DNA of 64,000 nt from Equivita sp045641605 (GCA_045641605.1 JAZUHG010000017.1:15841-79840); one strand, 5' to 3'; positions 1 through 10,120 are shown, numbered from the stretch's first letter. Numbers and translations: made by a program. The notes: generated from the sequence alone by a model not told the origin.

Positions 1-1799
1 TCTAAGCCTTTTTCATCAAGATCATGAATTGTAAATAGAAAATTATTAAAAGTTATTATGTATTCGTGTTCGATGTTATAAGACAAGTTATATATCAACT
101 TTAATGATAATGTCCTTCGAAAGTTGTCTTCTATATCGTTAAGATTTACGCCAACAGTTGTTTTAAACACACTTTGAGTCATCATTTTTGGGAAGTTGTC
201 TCTAAATCGAATCAATACTTCGTCTTTGTTAATAATTATTTTTGCGTCAATTTTATTTTTAGCTATATCATCGTCTTGGTATTTAGATATTAAATAAATA
301 CATTCTTCTACTATTAGATATATTCTTTTAGCTGTTAACTCATGTAGATTATTATCTTTGCAAAAGTTAGAAATTTGTTCGAAGACTTCATCTGCATTTT
401 CCTTATTCTTGTGTTCTATCTTTAATATTGGATTGTGTTTAGTTACTAAGCATGTAGAAAAGTATAAGTCATCATCACTTTTATGAAATGCTTTATCAAG
501 CACAAGTGCAATAAGTGAAAATATGCATTGTATAACTTGTGCAACAGGTAAAGCCATAAGCACACCTACGATACCAAACATATTCGAAAGTATATATCCC
601 AGCAATACAGGGAAAATTAGATATCCCAAAATATTTAGAATTATTGGTGAAACATTGTGTTTTAAACTCTGAAGAATTTTTACACAAATCCTGAATATCG
701 AAAAGAAAGGAAGATATATAGCAATTCAGAAGATTGCAGTTTTTGTAAACTCATATGTATCTGGATTTTGAGTATACATATAAGCAATGTTGTCAGAAAA
801 GAATCCAATGAATAGTGAGATAGGCAATATAGCTACAGCAAGCATTTTAATAGCGCAGTTTAAAACTTTCCGACATTCCTTAAAGTCGCATTGTGAGCTA
901 TACATTCCAAACAAGACTAATACGCTTGTGCAAATTCCCGTAGATAATGTAGTAATAAAATTTCTAAAGTTCATTTGCATTGAAAAAGACGCCAATCCAT
1001 GTACTGATTGATCGAAATTTAATATTAAACCGTTCATTAAAATAGGAAATATTAATAAACAAATTCCTAGAGTCATGTCCGGCATAGCTTGTTGAATTAC
1101 TGGTCGAAGAAGTTCGAACTTAAGCTTTTTTGGCTTCAGATTAAATGTGTTATTTTTATTTAAGAAATGTATTATTAATATTCCTACAGAAATATAATAG
1201 TTTAAACTATATATAATTCCAAGTCCCTCCAGGCCACCTTCTATAATTTCAAAATTTATAAAACATCCTGCAAAAGTCAGTAGAAGCATCGTTATGTACG
1301 ACGTATAAACAAATTTGTGACCTCCTTGTAAAAGGGCAACTTGAGGTAGAACAAATGAAAGACAATATGCTGGGGTTCCAAGAACAATTAGTTTTAAATA
1401 ACTCGATGTTTGCGGAAGTAAATGGGCAGCATTTCCTCTAGCTCCAAAGAAAACACAAATATCATCAGCAAATATATTTACAAGAATAATAATACTTATA
1501 GAAATAATTATTACTGTAACTAATGATATAAAGAATGAACCTTGAGCCTCTTTCTTTTTTCCCTTGCTTAAGAATGTTGCAACGGTAATTTGTGTTCCAG
1601 CCGAAAACATTGAGCCAATTATGTATTGAAAGTTAACATAATTTGTAGCTAGACCATATGCAGAAAATTCTTCAGTATCTAAATATTGTCCAATAAATAT
1701 GCCTTGGATAAATGAAGTAGCTTGAATCGTAATCTCTACCAAGAAAACGGTAAGCATAAGAGATAGGAATGCGCGTTTTGTAATATCTTTATTTTTCAT
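1..1799 (-). CDS. MATE-family exporter with C-terminal HATPase-like domain (partial)
   Basis: The first ~440 residues are a polytopic MATE (multidrug and toxin extrusion) transporter of two homologous halves. An in-frame TGA at 726-728 (codon 358) reads as Trp inside a membrane segment and the frame stays open to the left edge. After the last helix the chain becomes soluble and charged. It has a segment YLIVEECIYL resembling the N-box of GHKL ATPases and a later RDNF resembling their D-box, like the anti-sigma/RsbW-type ATPase tails fused to some MATE proteins. At least 599 residues; the C-terminus is missing. It is last in a minus-strand operon after the methyltransferase (8-base gap). Substrate is unknown; a role in exporting a metal chelator or metabolite is only suggested by its neighbours. 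The ATPase motifs are degenerate, so that domain call is weaker. Confidence 0.78.
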
Positions 1800-1807
1800 T
1801 GCTTATA

Positions 1808-2386
1808 TTATATCTTTTCTCCTGAAAAATAATACAATTCATTGTCACGAATTATGTAAATATTAAAATTATTACGTCAAATTTCAGCTTCTACTTCAGC
1901 TTTCATAAGTTTGCGACTTACTTCCATTGCGTGCGAAGTGTGATGCGAATTAATTGTTTCTTTACTTGAACCATGAGCGACAATAAATACGCCACTAGTT
2001 TTTAGAAGTGAATAAACCTTATCTACAAGTTTTTGTTTATCTGTCAAGTGAGGGTAGACGTTATACATAATTATTGTATCGAACTTCCTGTCAGTTTCTC
2101 ACTGAAGTAAGTCATCACAAATGAAATTTTCGGACTTATGATTTTCTTTGGCAATTTTTATCATTTCTTCGGAGACATCTATGCCTGTGTAGCTTTTTAG
2201 CCCAGCTTTGTTTAGGGGTTCGTACAGAACTCCTGTGCCACAACCTACATCAAGTAGGTCTTTATCTTTAATTTGAGATTTAAATTGCTTAACAATTTTT
2301 TTTGCGCCTTGCGCATCAGCATTTTTATCATCCCAAGTTGATGCAAGTGAATCAAAAAAGTCTTTTATTTTATTAATATTATCCAT
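1808..2386 (-). CDS. class I SAM-dependent methyltransferase
   Basis: 192 residues with the Rossmann-fold SAM-binding motif I LLDVGCGTGVL near residue 43, an acidic residue ending the next strand (GIDVSEEM) and motif IV around TIIMYNVYPHL. Two TGA codons (Trp 96 and Trp 170) lie inside the domain; under the standard code it would look like two fragments. The ATG follows directly after the stop of the ABC ATPase gene, so the two are translationally coupled. Family membership is clear, but the methyl acceptor cannot be read from the sequence. Its place between an iron-complex importer and an exporter hints at modification of a small molecule moved by one of them. Confidence 0.8.
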
Positions 2387-3127
2387 TTATATTAGTTTGG
2401 CTGGCACTTCAAATATATCTTCAATTAGATCATTTTTAATAATTGATTTGTTTCCAGTCTTGATTACGTGTCCATTTTTCATAAAAATGAACTCATCAGC
2501 ATAGATTTTAGCAAGTTTTAAGTCATGAATAACACAAATTATGCATTTATCTTTATCCTTAGTTATTTTTTTGAGAATAGAAAATAGCTCATGCTGCTTT
2601 TTCACATCAAGATTATTAGTTGGTTCATCCATTAACATTATTGGTGTGTTTTGAGCGAAGGCACGCGCAATACTTACGCTTTGAAGTTCGCCTCCAGACA
2701 AATCACTTGTCATTTTTAGACTTAAATGATTTAAGTTAAACATATCAACAGCATGTGATGTGGCTTCGTAGTCTACCATTGATGGTGCGATGTTGATATA
2801 TGGCTTTCTTCCTAGCAAAACAGAATCATAAACGCTTAGCGAATTTCCAATGTTTAACTGGGGGATATGAGAAATGATTTTTGCACGTTCTTTGTCTTTA
2901 AGGTCACGGATCGATGTATTTTTATAGATAATTTCGCCATGGTATGTCTTGTTAATATTGCTTATGCAATTAAGAAGGGTAGATTTTCCACTTCCATTTT
3001 GACCTAGAATTGCATAAATTTTACCTTTATCAAAAGACAAGTTTGCATTGTTCAAATTAAACTTTGAATCTTTTTCGTATTTGAAATTTAGATTCTTAAT
3101 TTGCAATATGTTTGCGGGTTTTGCCAT
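2387..3127 (-). CDS. iron-complex-type ABC transporter ATPase (FecE/BtuD family)
   Basis: 246 residues. Walker A GQNGSGKSTLL, signature LSGGELQSVSIARA, Walker B PIMLMDEPTNNLD and the switch His in CVIHDL are all present, so this is an active ABC ATPase. The family energises FecCD/BtuCD-type permeases for siderophore, heme or cobalamin uptake. I start at the ATG at 3125-3127, which overlaps the permease stop by one base; the longer open frame upstream has no family similarity. No in-frame TGA. The transported ligand is not determined. Confidence 0.9.
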   Translation of the reverse strand: MAKPANILQIKNLNFKYEKDSKFNLNNANLSFDKGKIYAILGQNGSGKSTLLNCISNINKTYHGEIIYKNTSIRDLKDKERAKIISHIPQLNIGNSLSVYDSVLLGRKPYINIAPSMVDYEATSHAVDMFNLNHLSLKMTSDLSGGELQSVSIARAFAQNTPIMLMDEPTNNLDVKKQHELFSILKKITKDKDKCIICVIHDLKLAKIYADEFIFMKNGHVIKTGNKSIIKNDLIEDIFEVPAKLI

Positions 3128-4179
3128 TAATTTGCTTTCTTTATTAATATCCAAATAAATATTGGTGATCCTATAAAGCTTGTTATGGCTCCGATGGGAA
3201 GGACGGCACCAGGTAGAATAATTTGCGAAATTACATCGCTTAGTAGCAGTAAGCCAGCTCCGCAAAACGCACTTGACGGGATTAAGTATTTGTAGTTTGA
3301 ACCAACAAACCTTCTCATTATGTGTGGGGCAATCAATCCAATGAAGTTTATTGTCCCACAAAAAGCAGTTACACATGATGCACCAAGTGCTGCAATTACC
3401 AAGTGGCGTAGCCTCGTCTTCGATACGTTGATTCCAACGCTGTGGGCTGTTATATCGCCGCACTCCAAAGCGTTTAGATTCATAGAACTAAAAAGTGAGT
3501 ATAGCAAAACGCAGAGTAACATAATTGCCATGAATATCAAGTTGGGGTATGAGACTCCTTGTACGCTACCGAAAGTTCAAAATACAACTTCTGCTACTTG
3601 GGAACTATCAGCGAAGTATTCAATTAAGGCAACCAAGCCGCCAAAGAAAATTGACATGGCAATTCCGCAAAGAATGATGCTTGTTGCGTTAAACTTTCTC
3701 AATTTTGAAATTAAGAAAATTATTAATGTTGGAATAAGAGCAAATATGAATGCAAAAAGCACAACAGAAATTGAAGTTCCAAATAAGCTTGCGCCAAAAA
3801 CAATTGCTATACAAGCTCCACATGAGGCACCTTGTGAAACGCCAATTGTCGAAGGGGCAGCCAATGGATTGCCTAATGAACTTTGCAAAACACAACCACA
3901 TACTCCCAGTATGCTTCCTGCCAACAGTGAACATAAAACATGAGGAATTCGAAGGTTGAATAAAACTACATCTGCATTGGAGTTTGGATTTCCGGCAAGA
4001 TTGTTAACTAATTCGAAAATATTTTGATTACTTGATCCAACTGATAAATCAACCAAAATCAAGATTATAGTTATGATTCCAACCGTAAAAAGAGCCCACC
4101 ATTTTTTCTTTGTGAGCTTGTTGTAAACATGACTTATATCTGCATTAACAGAGATTGTTTTAGATGTTTGCTTTGCCAA
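3127..4179 (-). CDS. FecCD/BtuC-family ABC permease
   Basis: 350 hydrophobic residues, the usual length for this family. Typical segments include LAGSILGVCGCVLQSSLGNPLAAPSTIGVSQGAS in pieces around residues 70-105, where family members contact the ATPase and ligand path, and GLIAPHIMRRFVG near the C-terminus, matching the conserved GLxxPHxxR coupling element. The TGA at 3577-3579 (Trp 201) joins what would otherwise be two half proteins. The start overlaps the end of the binding-protein gene by 20 bases, as expected within an operon. Integral membrane protein pairing with the ATPase downstream. Confidence 0.9.
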
Positions 4180-5248
4180 ATGTAATACCTCTTGCTTTTA
4201 GTTCTGGATATATGTCCTTACCTAAAAGAGTTTTAATAATTTCGCTATATTTTTGTTCCAGGTCAAGGTATGCAAATTTGTCTGGGTAAAGCATTTTTGC
4301 TGTCATAAACATTTCACAAAGGCCATATTCTGAATTTGTTCCATTATTGTTAAATGTTCCCGCAACATAAACATTCTTGTTTTTAAATGCTTTGAGATTA
4401 GCAAACACGTCAGGATTATTGTTCATGTCGTCTTTAACCTTATTAATGTTTGTGCAGTCAAGAACAATATAGTCTGGGTTTCAGCTAAGAATTTGTTCCA
4501 GGCTTGTGTCGTAGGCGCCTTCGAAATCTGGAATATCAGAAACGCTATTTGCCTTTATAGCTTGATATACAGAAAAATTCGATATAGTTCCTGTTATGCC
4601 TTTTGAGCCTTTATAATTAATGGCGCCACGATAAATACTAGCTGTATCACCAAGGCATACATTTGAGACTTCGCTATAAATTTTATTTAGCCTGCCAAGT
4701 AAAATATTGGCAGTTTCATCGGTATCAGTTGCCCTAGCTACTATTTGTATCGATTCTCATAGACTCGTTTGCAATATTTCATTAAGAGTGGACACTCCAA
4801 CTACAGGAATTTTAGTCTTTTCTTCTAAGTCATCACATTCTTCTGCACTTCTGGAAGAAATAATGATATCTGGTTGAATTTCTATAAGTTTTTCAGTGTC
4901 TACATCAATTTCGTTTATATGATTTCCGTTGTTTGTAGTAGGCAGTGATGAGAATAGCTCAGGATTTACCAAGGTATAAGGACGAAGTTCAGTAGGTCTG
5001 TCCATTTCAGTTATGGCGCATAGTTTATCGATAGCACCTGCATAAACAACCAACCTGGTTGCGCTTCCCACAGTTGCAACTCTTTCAACATTTTTAGGGA
5101 TTGGTACGTCTCTTCCGTATGAATCTATAATGTAATTTTTATATTTCTCTCTGTCTCTAATACCGCAAGAATACATAGGGAAACACATCGCACAAATTAG
5201 CAGTCCAGAAAGTGCGAAAAACATTAATCTTTTTGAAATTTTTAGCAT
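4160..5248 (-). CDS. iron-complex-type ABC substrate-binding lipoprotein
   Basis: 362 residues. A basic N-terminus and hydrophobic stretch end at Cys 28 in an unusual lipobox (MYSC). The mature part fits the periplasmic_binding_2 fold: DSYGRDVPIPKNVERV, then EIQPDIIISS, and a C-terminal lobe with PDYIVLDCTN. Two TGA codons are Trp 164 and Trp 256, the second in SWNPDYIV, where this family often has W or xP before DxI. It is the first gene of the operon and the ATG lies 6 bases from a TAAAAT -10 box. Ligand specificity (siderophore, heme, corrinoid) is unknown. Confidence 0.87.
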
Positions 5249-5254
5249 GAGCTT

Positions 5255-5263
5255 ATTTTAGCA
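5255..5263 (-). promoter_or_regulatory. extended -10 promoter of the ABC importer operon
   Basis: On the minus strand the sequence reads TGCTAAAAT, and only 6 bases separate it from the ATG at 5248. Transcription from this box would begin at or next to the start codon, giving a leaderless or nearly leaderless mRNA. No -35 hexamer or ribosome binding site is evident. Confidence 0.5.
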
Positions 5264-5328
5264 TTTTTATATCTTTCTTTTTCTAATAACTGGACTTATC
5301 TAAATAATGTTAAATTGCTTGATTGGTG

Positions 5329-5334
5329 TATAAT
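5329..5334 (+). promoter_or_regulatory. -10 box of ispG, leaderless arrangement
   Basis: A perfect TATAAT lies exactly 7 bases before the ispG ATG at 5342, and no purine-rich ribosome binding site exists between or before them. The expected start of transcription coincides with the start codon. Confidence 0.55.
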
Positions 5335-5341
5335 TTTGCGC

Positions 5342-6403
5342 ATGGACAAAATTAGAAATACTTATACGGTAAACGTTGGTGATATAAAGATTGGCAGTAC
5401 GAATCCAGTTGTTGTTCAAAGCATGTGTAGTGCTCCTGCTGAGGATTTTAATAAAAATCTCGATCAAATCAAACAATTGAATGAGGCAGGCTGCGAGCTT
5501 GTACGTGTCAGTGTGCCTTCGCAGACTGCTTTAAAGTGTTTCGAAAAACTATGCAAGATAAGTTCAGTTCCGCTAATTGCTGATATTCATTTTCGTCCTG
5601 ACCTTGCCATAAGGGCTATCGAAGCAGGGGCTTCGAAGATCAGGATTAATCCTGGTAACCTTGGTGGTCTGGATAAAACCGATGAGATTATTAAAGTTGC
5701 CTCGAGCCACAAGGTTCCAATTAGGATTGGTGTGAATGCCGGCTCTTTAGAGGACGATCTTAAAGCCAGGGAAGATATGTCGTTGGCAGAAAAACTTGCG
5801 GTATCTGCCAAAAGATATGTTGATTATTTTAATGAGCATAATTTTAGGGATATTGTTGTTTCCTTGAAGGCTCATGATGTCAATACATGCGTTGAAGCTA
5901 ATAGAGAATTTGCAAATCTTATGCCTCAAGTTCCTCTTCATCTTGGTATTACAGAGGCTGGAACTAAAGATCAAGGCATTATCAAATCTGCTGCTGGTCT
6001 TGGTATTTTACTTAGCGAGGGAATTGGTGATACCATTCGCATTTCCCTAACCGATAACCCAGTCGAAGAAGTAAAGGCGTGTTATTCATTGCTTAGTGCG
6101 CTAGATTTGCGTAGGGTTCATCCTGAGATTATTTCATGTCCTACTTGTGGCCGTACTAAGGTTGATTTAATCAAAATTGCAAATGAAGTAGAGTCAAAAA
6201 TTTCTAACATTAAAGCTCCAATTAAGGTCGCTGTAATGGGATGCGTTGTTAATGGTCCAGGAGAGGCCGAAGGCGCAGACATCGGCGTTGCATGTGAGCT
6301 TGGTGGTGGGTCTATTTTCAAGCAAGGTAAAGTTATTCGAAAAGTAAAGGAAAATGAAATAGTTCCTGCATTGCTAGAAGAAATTAGTAAAATAGTCGAC
6401 TAA
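5342..6403 (+). CDS. ispG: 4-hydroxy-3-methylbut-2-enyl diphosphate synthase (flavodoxin-dependent type)
   Basis: 353 residues. IspG reduces cyclic methylerythritol diphosphate to HMBPP in the MEP isoprenoid pathway using a 4Fe-4S cluster. The cluster cysteines are visible in ISCPTCGR and in VMGCVVNGPGEAEGADIG near the C-terminus, and the N-terminal TIM-barrel start is VGSTNPVVVQSM-like. An upstream TTG at 5315 is in frame, but the TATAAT box lies between it and the ATG at 5342, so I chose the ATG. The partner ispH is also in the window (47152). First gene of ispG-proS-gph. Confidence 0.95.
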   Translation: MDKIRNTYTVNVGDIKIGSTNPVVVQSMCSAPAEDFNKNLDQIKQLNEAGCELVRVSVPSQTALKCFEKLCKISSVPLIADIHFRPDLAIRAIEAGASKIRINPGNLGGLDKTDEIIKVASSHKVPIRIGVNAGSLEDDLKAREDMSLAEKLAVSAKRYVDYFNEHNFRDIVVSLKAHDVNTCVEANREFANLMPQVPLHLGITEAGTKDQGIIKSAAGLGILLSEGIGDTIRISLTDNPVEEVKACYSLLSALDLRRVHPEIISCPTCGRTKVDLIKIANEVESKISNIKAPIKVAVMGCVVNGPGEAEGADIGVACELGGGSIFKQGKVIRKVKENEIVPALLEEISKIVD

Positions 6404-6418
6404 CGATGAAAGGTTGCT

Positions 6419-7690
6419 ATGAATAAGATTATCAAAATGAGTGAAATGTATGTTCCAACATGCAAGGAAATTCCTTCCGAGGCTGAAATTGCTAGTCATA
6501 AATTAATGCTTAAAGCTGGTTTTATTCGTAAAACTGCAAGTGGTGTTTATACTTTTTTGCCTTTGGCAAAGCGTGTTTTGGAAAAAATCGAAGATATTAT
6601 TCGCGATGAAATGGACGCTACTGGTGCTCAAGAAATTTTGATGCCCGCATTGCAGCCTGCCGAACTTTGGCATGAGAGTGGCCGTTGGAATGACTATGGC
6701 CCAGAACTTATGCGCTTAAAAGATAGGCATGAGCATGATTTTTGCCTTGGACCTACACATGAGGAAGTTATAACTTCGCTTGTTCGCAATGAGCTAAAGT
6801 CGTACAAACAGCTTCCTACAACTTTATACCAAATTCAAGTTAAGTTTAGGGATGAGATTCGTCCTCGCTTCGGACTTTTGCGAGGTCGTGAATTTTTAAT
6901 GAAAGACGCATACAGTTTTCATAGCAGCCAAGAAGATCTGGACAAGATGTATGCTCGCATGATGAAGGCTTATGAGAACATTTGTGAGCGATGCGGTTTG
7001 GAATACCGTGCTGTTGAGGCTGACAGTGGCCAAATTGGTGGAAGTGTTACTTGCGAATATATGGCTTTGGCTGAAAATGGCGAATCTGACATTGCCTTTT
7101 GTGATTGTGGTTTCGCAACTGATACCGAAGTTCTTCTAAACGGCGAAGAACCTGCCGAAGACCAGGAATACATCTGTCCTAAGTGTGGCAAAAAATGCAA
7201 AACTGCTAGGGGTATTGAGGTTTCTCAAGTCTTTCAGTTGGGTACTAAATATTCGGAAGCCATGAATGTTAATTATGTTGGTGAAGATGGCAAAGAGCAT
7301 CCTTTTATTATGGGTTGCTATGGTGTTGGAATTACTCGACTCATGGCTGCTGCAATTGAACAATGGAATGATGAAAATGGAATGATCTGGCATCATAACA
7401 TTGCACCTGCAGAAGTTTGCTTGATTCAATTAACTGACAATACCGAAGTCCAGGATAAAATTGTAAAAGGCCTTACAGATAAAGGTTTGCAAGTTTGCAT
7501 TGATGATAGGGATGAGCGTGCTGGATTTAAGTTTGCAGATGCCGATTTAATTGGATGGCCATTCCAAATTGTTCTTGGAAACAAGAGCCTTGATAAGGGC
7601 AATGTTGAGCTTAAGATTCGAAAAACTGGTGAGCGTAGCGAAGTCGCTGTTGATAAAATTGTCGATGAGATTGAAAAACTCTGCAAATAA
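6419..7690 (+). CDS. proS: prolyl-tRNA synthetase lacking the INS editing domain
   Basis: 423 residues. Class II motifs are present: PTHEEVITSL, motif 2 in FRDEIRPRFGLLRGREFLMKDAY (split here only for description) and motif 3 in GCYGVGITRLMAA. The bacterial-type enzyme is normally near 570 residues with a ~180-residue INS domain that hydrolyses Ala-tRNA(Pro) between motifs 2 and 3. Here that stretch is replaced by about 35 residues with four cysteines (CDC and CPKCGKKC), after which GIEVSQVFQLGTKYSEAM resumes the catalytic core. The C-terminal anticodon-binding domain is intact. A short AAAGG ribosome binding site precedes the ATG. The stop overlaps the next ATG by one base. Confidence 0.93.
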   Translation: MNKIIKMSEMYVPTCKEIPSEAEIASHKLMLKAGFIRKTASGVYTFLPLAKRVLEKIEDIIRDEMDATGAQEILMPALQPAELWHESGRWNDYGPELMRLKDRHEHDFCLGPTHEEVITSLVRNELKSYKQLPTTLYQIQVKFRDEIRPRFGLLRGREFLMKDAYSFHSSQEDLDKMYARMMKAYENICERCGLEYRAVEADSGQIGGSVTCEYMALAENGESDIAFCDCGFATDTEVLLNGEEPAEDQEYICPKCGKKCKTARGIEVSQVFQLGTKYSEAMNVNYVGEDGKEHPFIMGCYGVGITRLMAAAIEQWNDENGMIWHHNIAPAEVCLIQLTDNTEVQDKIVKGLTDKGLQVCIDDRDERAGFKFADADLIGWPFQIVLGNKSLDKGNVELKIRKTGERSEVAVDKIVDEIEKLCK

Positions 7691-8337
7691 TGTCTGAGAT
7701 TAAAGCAATATTATTTGATAATGATGGCACTGTGGCAGACACAGAAGAAGCCATATTGATATCTTTTCGATATATGCTTGAAAAAGTTTTGGGCAAATGC
7801 TCGGATGCAGATGTTGAGAAGTTTAAAACTTTAATTGGCCTTCCTTCCTACGATCAATTTAAGGAATTTTCTAGTGACGAAGATAAGATCCAAGAAATGC
7901 TTAATACTTATAGAGCTCATAACAATAACATTCTGGACGACTATCAAAAGAATTTCGAAGGTCTTCCAGAAGTTTTAGAAGAACTTTATAACCAGGGTTA
8001 TTATCTTGGTATTGTCACTTCGAAAAAGCACGACACTTGCGTTCATGGCTTACAAACTTTAGGGATAGATAAATTCTTTAAATATGTTCAAGGTCCCGAT
8101 GATTGGGATGTTCATAAGCCTAATCCAGGTGCACTTACACATGCTTGTGAAGTTATAGGCTTTACTCCTGCTGAGACTTTATATGTTGGTGATAGCACAT
8201 ATGACTTAAAAGCAGGCAATGGAGCAGGTTGTAAGACTTGTGCTGTTCTTTGGGGTGTCTTTCCTCGAGAGCCTTTGGCTGCCGAAAACCCAGATTACAT
8301 TATCTCTAAGCCTTCTGAGTTATTAGAAATTCTCTAG
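7690..8337 (+). CDS. HAD-superfamily phosphatase, phosphoglycolate phosphatase-like
   Basis: 215 residues of a Cof/Gph-type HAD hydrolase. The nucleophile motif is FDNDGTVADT (Asp 9 and Asp 11), motif II is the Thr/Ser in GIVTSKK, the conserved Lys appears in HKPNPG and motif III in YVGDSTYDLKAG. The insertion after motif I has the helical cap of subclass I. It is coupled to proS through TAATG. The substrate of such enzymes is rarely predictable; phosphoglycolate, pyrophosphate (PpaX) or a sugar phosphate are all possible. Its 3' end overlaps the convergent tsaE gene by 32 bases. Confidence 0.82.
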   Translation: MSEIKAILFDNDGTVADTEEAILISFRYMLEKVLGKCSDADVEKFKTLIGLPSYDQFKEFSSDEDKIQEMLNTYRAHNNNILDDYQKNFEGLPEVLEELYNQGYYLGIVTSKKHDTCVHGLQTLGIDKFFKYVQGPDDWDVHKPNPGALTHACEVIGFTPAETLYVGDSTYDLKAGNGAGCKTCAVLWGVFPREPLAAENPDYIISKPSELLEIL

Positions 8338-8728
8338 AATTCTCATCAATTTTTTTGATTTCAATTCAAATCGCGTCTTCTGGCATTTGATTTTTGAATT
8401 TTTCTGCCCATTCGATGAAGGTTATAGCCTCGTCTTCGATAGCTTCATAAAAGCCAATATCTTCAAGATCTTCAGCCTTTTCAAGTCGATATAGGTCGAA
8501 GTGGTTTAGGGTAGCGTTGTCACTTTTATATTGAAGCTGAATATTAAATGTGGGACTTTGAACTTGGTCTTTAATCCCAAGAGCTTCACCTATATATTTA
8601 ACGAAAGTAGTCTTGCCAGCACCCAGATCGCCAGTGAGGCAAACAATAGTTCCAGGATTTAATTGCCTACAAAACTCATTTGTAAATCCTTTAAGTTCTT
8701 CTAGATTGTTTATTCTAATTATGTCCAT
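8306..8728 (-). CDS. tsaE: tRNA threonylcarbamoyladenosine biosynthesis ATPase TsaE
   Basis: 140 residues. Walker A is GDLGAGKTTFVKYIG near residue 33, and the family motif YRLEKAEDLEDIGF is followed by the Glu of FIEWAEKF. TsaE cooperates with TsaB and TsaD in making t6A37 on ANN-decoding tRNAs. A standard-code reading stops at codon 121; with TGA as Trp the usual C-terminal strand (AIWIEIKKIDENSREFLI) is recovered and the gene ends at TAG 8306-8308, inside the 3' end of the convergent phosphatase gene. No ribosome binding site is visible; a hairpin lies 7 bases upstream. Confidence 0.9.
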
Positions 8729-8735
8729 AGAAAGG

Positions 8736-8757
8736 AAGAGCCCCTTTCGGGGCTCTT
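8736..8757 (-). terminator. GC-rich hairpin between the ion permease gene and tsaE
   Basis: A perfect 9-bp stem (AAGAGCCCC / GGGGCTCTT) with a 4-base loop sits 3 bases beyond the permease stop and 7 bases before the tsaE ATG. On the minus strand it is followed by CCTTTCT, a poor U-tract, so it may be an attenuator or mRNA processing/stability structure rather than a full terminator. Confidence 0.5.
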
Positions 8758-8760
8758 AAA

Positions 8761-10089
8761 TTAAAATCCGATTGTGTAGAAACGAACTACCATGTATACG
8801 GCAGCAATTGCTACTGTGACCAACATCATCGGGAAGCCAACCTTCGTAAATTGCATAAACGTGATTGGATAACCATTCTTCTTTGCAATATCGGAAAGTA
8901 CAACATTAGCACTTGCACCAATGAGAGTTCCATTACCACCAAGACAAGCACCAAGCGATACTGCCCATCACAGAGGCATGATATTATCGATAGTTCCTTG
9001 CATTGCAGCAATAATTGGAAGCATAGTTGCACAGTATGGAATGTTGTCAAGGAATGCCGAAATAACGGCTGAACCAAAGAGCAAAACTAACATTAGAACA
9101 AATACATCGCCACCTGTTACATCAATTAAAGCTTGAGCTAGCATTGCAATAACGCCGGTTTCTTTTAGAGCACCAACGATTACAAATAGACCTGCAAAGA
9201 ATGTAAGAGTTGTCCATTCTACGTCAAGCAATGCTTTTTCTACGCTGCAACGTGAAAGAAGCAGCATTACACCAGCAGCACTCATTGCGATGATGCTTGA
9301 TTTTAGACCTAATGTGTCATGGATCATAAAGAAAACAATTACCAAGAAAATCATAATAACGCTTAGTGTCATTAGGTATTTGCTCTTGATTTCTTTATTG
9401 GCATCCATTGTACGAATTTTTGCTCTGTCGTCTTCATGTACTTCCATTTTACGGCCATACATAAAGTAGAACATTACAATTACAACAATTAGGATTATTA
9501 CAACGCATGGTGCATCAACCATGATGAAGTCTGCAAATGATAAGTTAGCTGCAGAACCAATCATAATGTTAGGTGGGTCACCAATTAACGTAGCTGTACC
9601 ACCAATATTAGATGCCAATATTTGTGTTAGAAAGAATGGCACTGGGTTTTGCTTCATTAATTTGCAAATTGTAAGTGTCATTGGTCCAATTAATAATACT
9701 GTTGTTACATTGTCTAAAAATGCTGAAAGAACAGCTGTTAGAATAACGAAAAGCATCATAACTCTTCACGCTCTACCTTGAGCAATTCTTGCGCATTTAA
9801 TAGCTAGGTATTCGAAAATACCAGATTGCTTTACAACAGCAACAAATAGCATCATTCCGAACAAAACACCCAGCGTATTGAGGTCGATGATTGAATCAAT
9901 TGGTACTGATTCAGCTACGGCTTCGGCGCCTTCGGGGTCTGTAAAGGTTACAAGACCAAAGATAATGACCAGCATAGCACCAACAATCGCAACAACAGAG
10001 CGGTGAATTTTTTCGCTCATGATGATAACCATTGCAATTACGAAGATAGCAATAGCTGCTCATTGCACAACAGTTAAACCTAAAAACAT
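8761..10089 (-). CDS. ArsB/SLC13-type ion permease (YbiR/CitT superfamily)
   Basis: 442 residues, almost wholly membrane segments. Two internally repeated signatures are visible: SAFLDNVTTVLLIGP with GGTATLIGDPPNIMIG in the first half, and SAFLDNIPYCATMLP with LGGNGTLIGASANVV in the second. This duplicated pattern is typical of the ion transporter superfamily (arsenite, anion or Na+/H+ exchangers such as NhaD). Three TGA codons read as Trp (10, 108, 374). I start at the ATG at 10087-10089 because GAGGAG precedes it at good spacing; this start is only open if the TGA at codon 10 is Trp. Substrate unknown. Confidence 0.85.
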
Positions 10090-10120
10090 AATTTCTCCTC
10101 TGATTAGCTCAACGCGTGAG

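Noticed and set aside
2387..3463. A 358-residue ABC ATPase beginning inside the permease gene
   Set aside because: The first 112 residues are a Cys/Trp-rich antisense-like frame of the permease; the real start is the ATG at 3127.
3320..3943. Plus-strand 207-residue open frame
   Set aside because: It is the shadow of the FecCD permease; it has no family features and no ribosome binding site.
5315..5341. Upstream TTG start for ispG
   Set aside because: The TATAAT box and the probable transcription start lie downstream of it, and the extra nine residues have no family counterpart.
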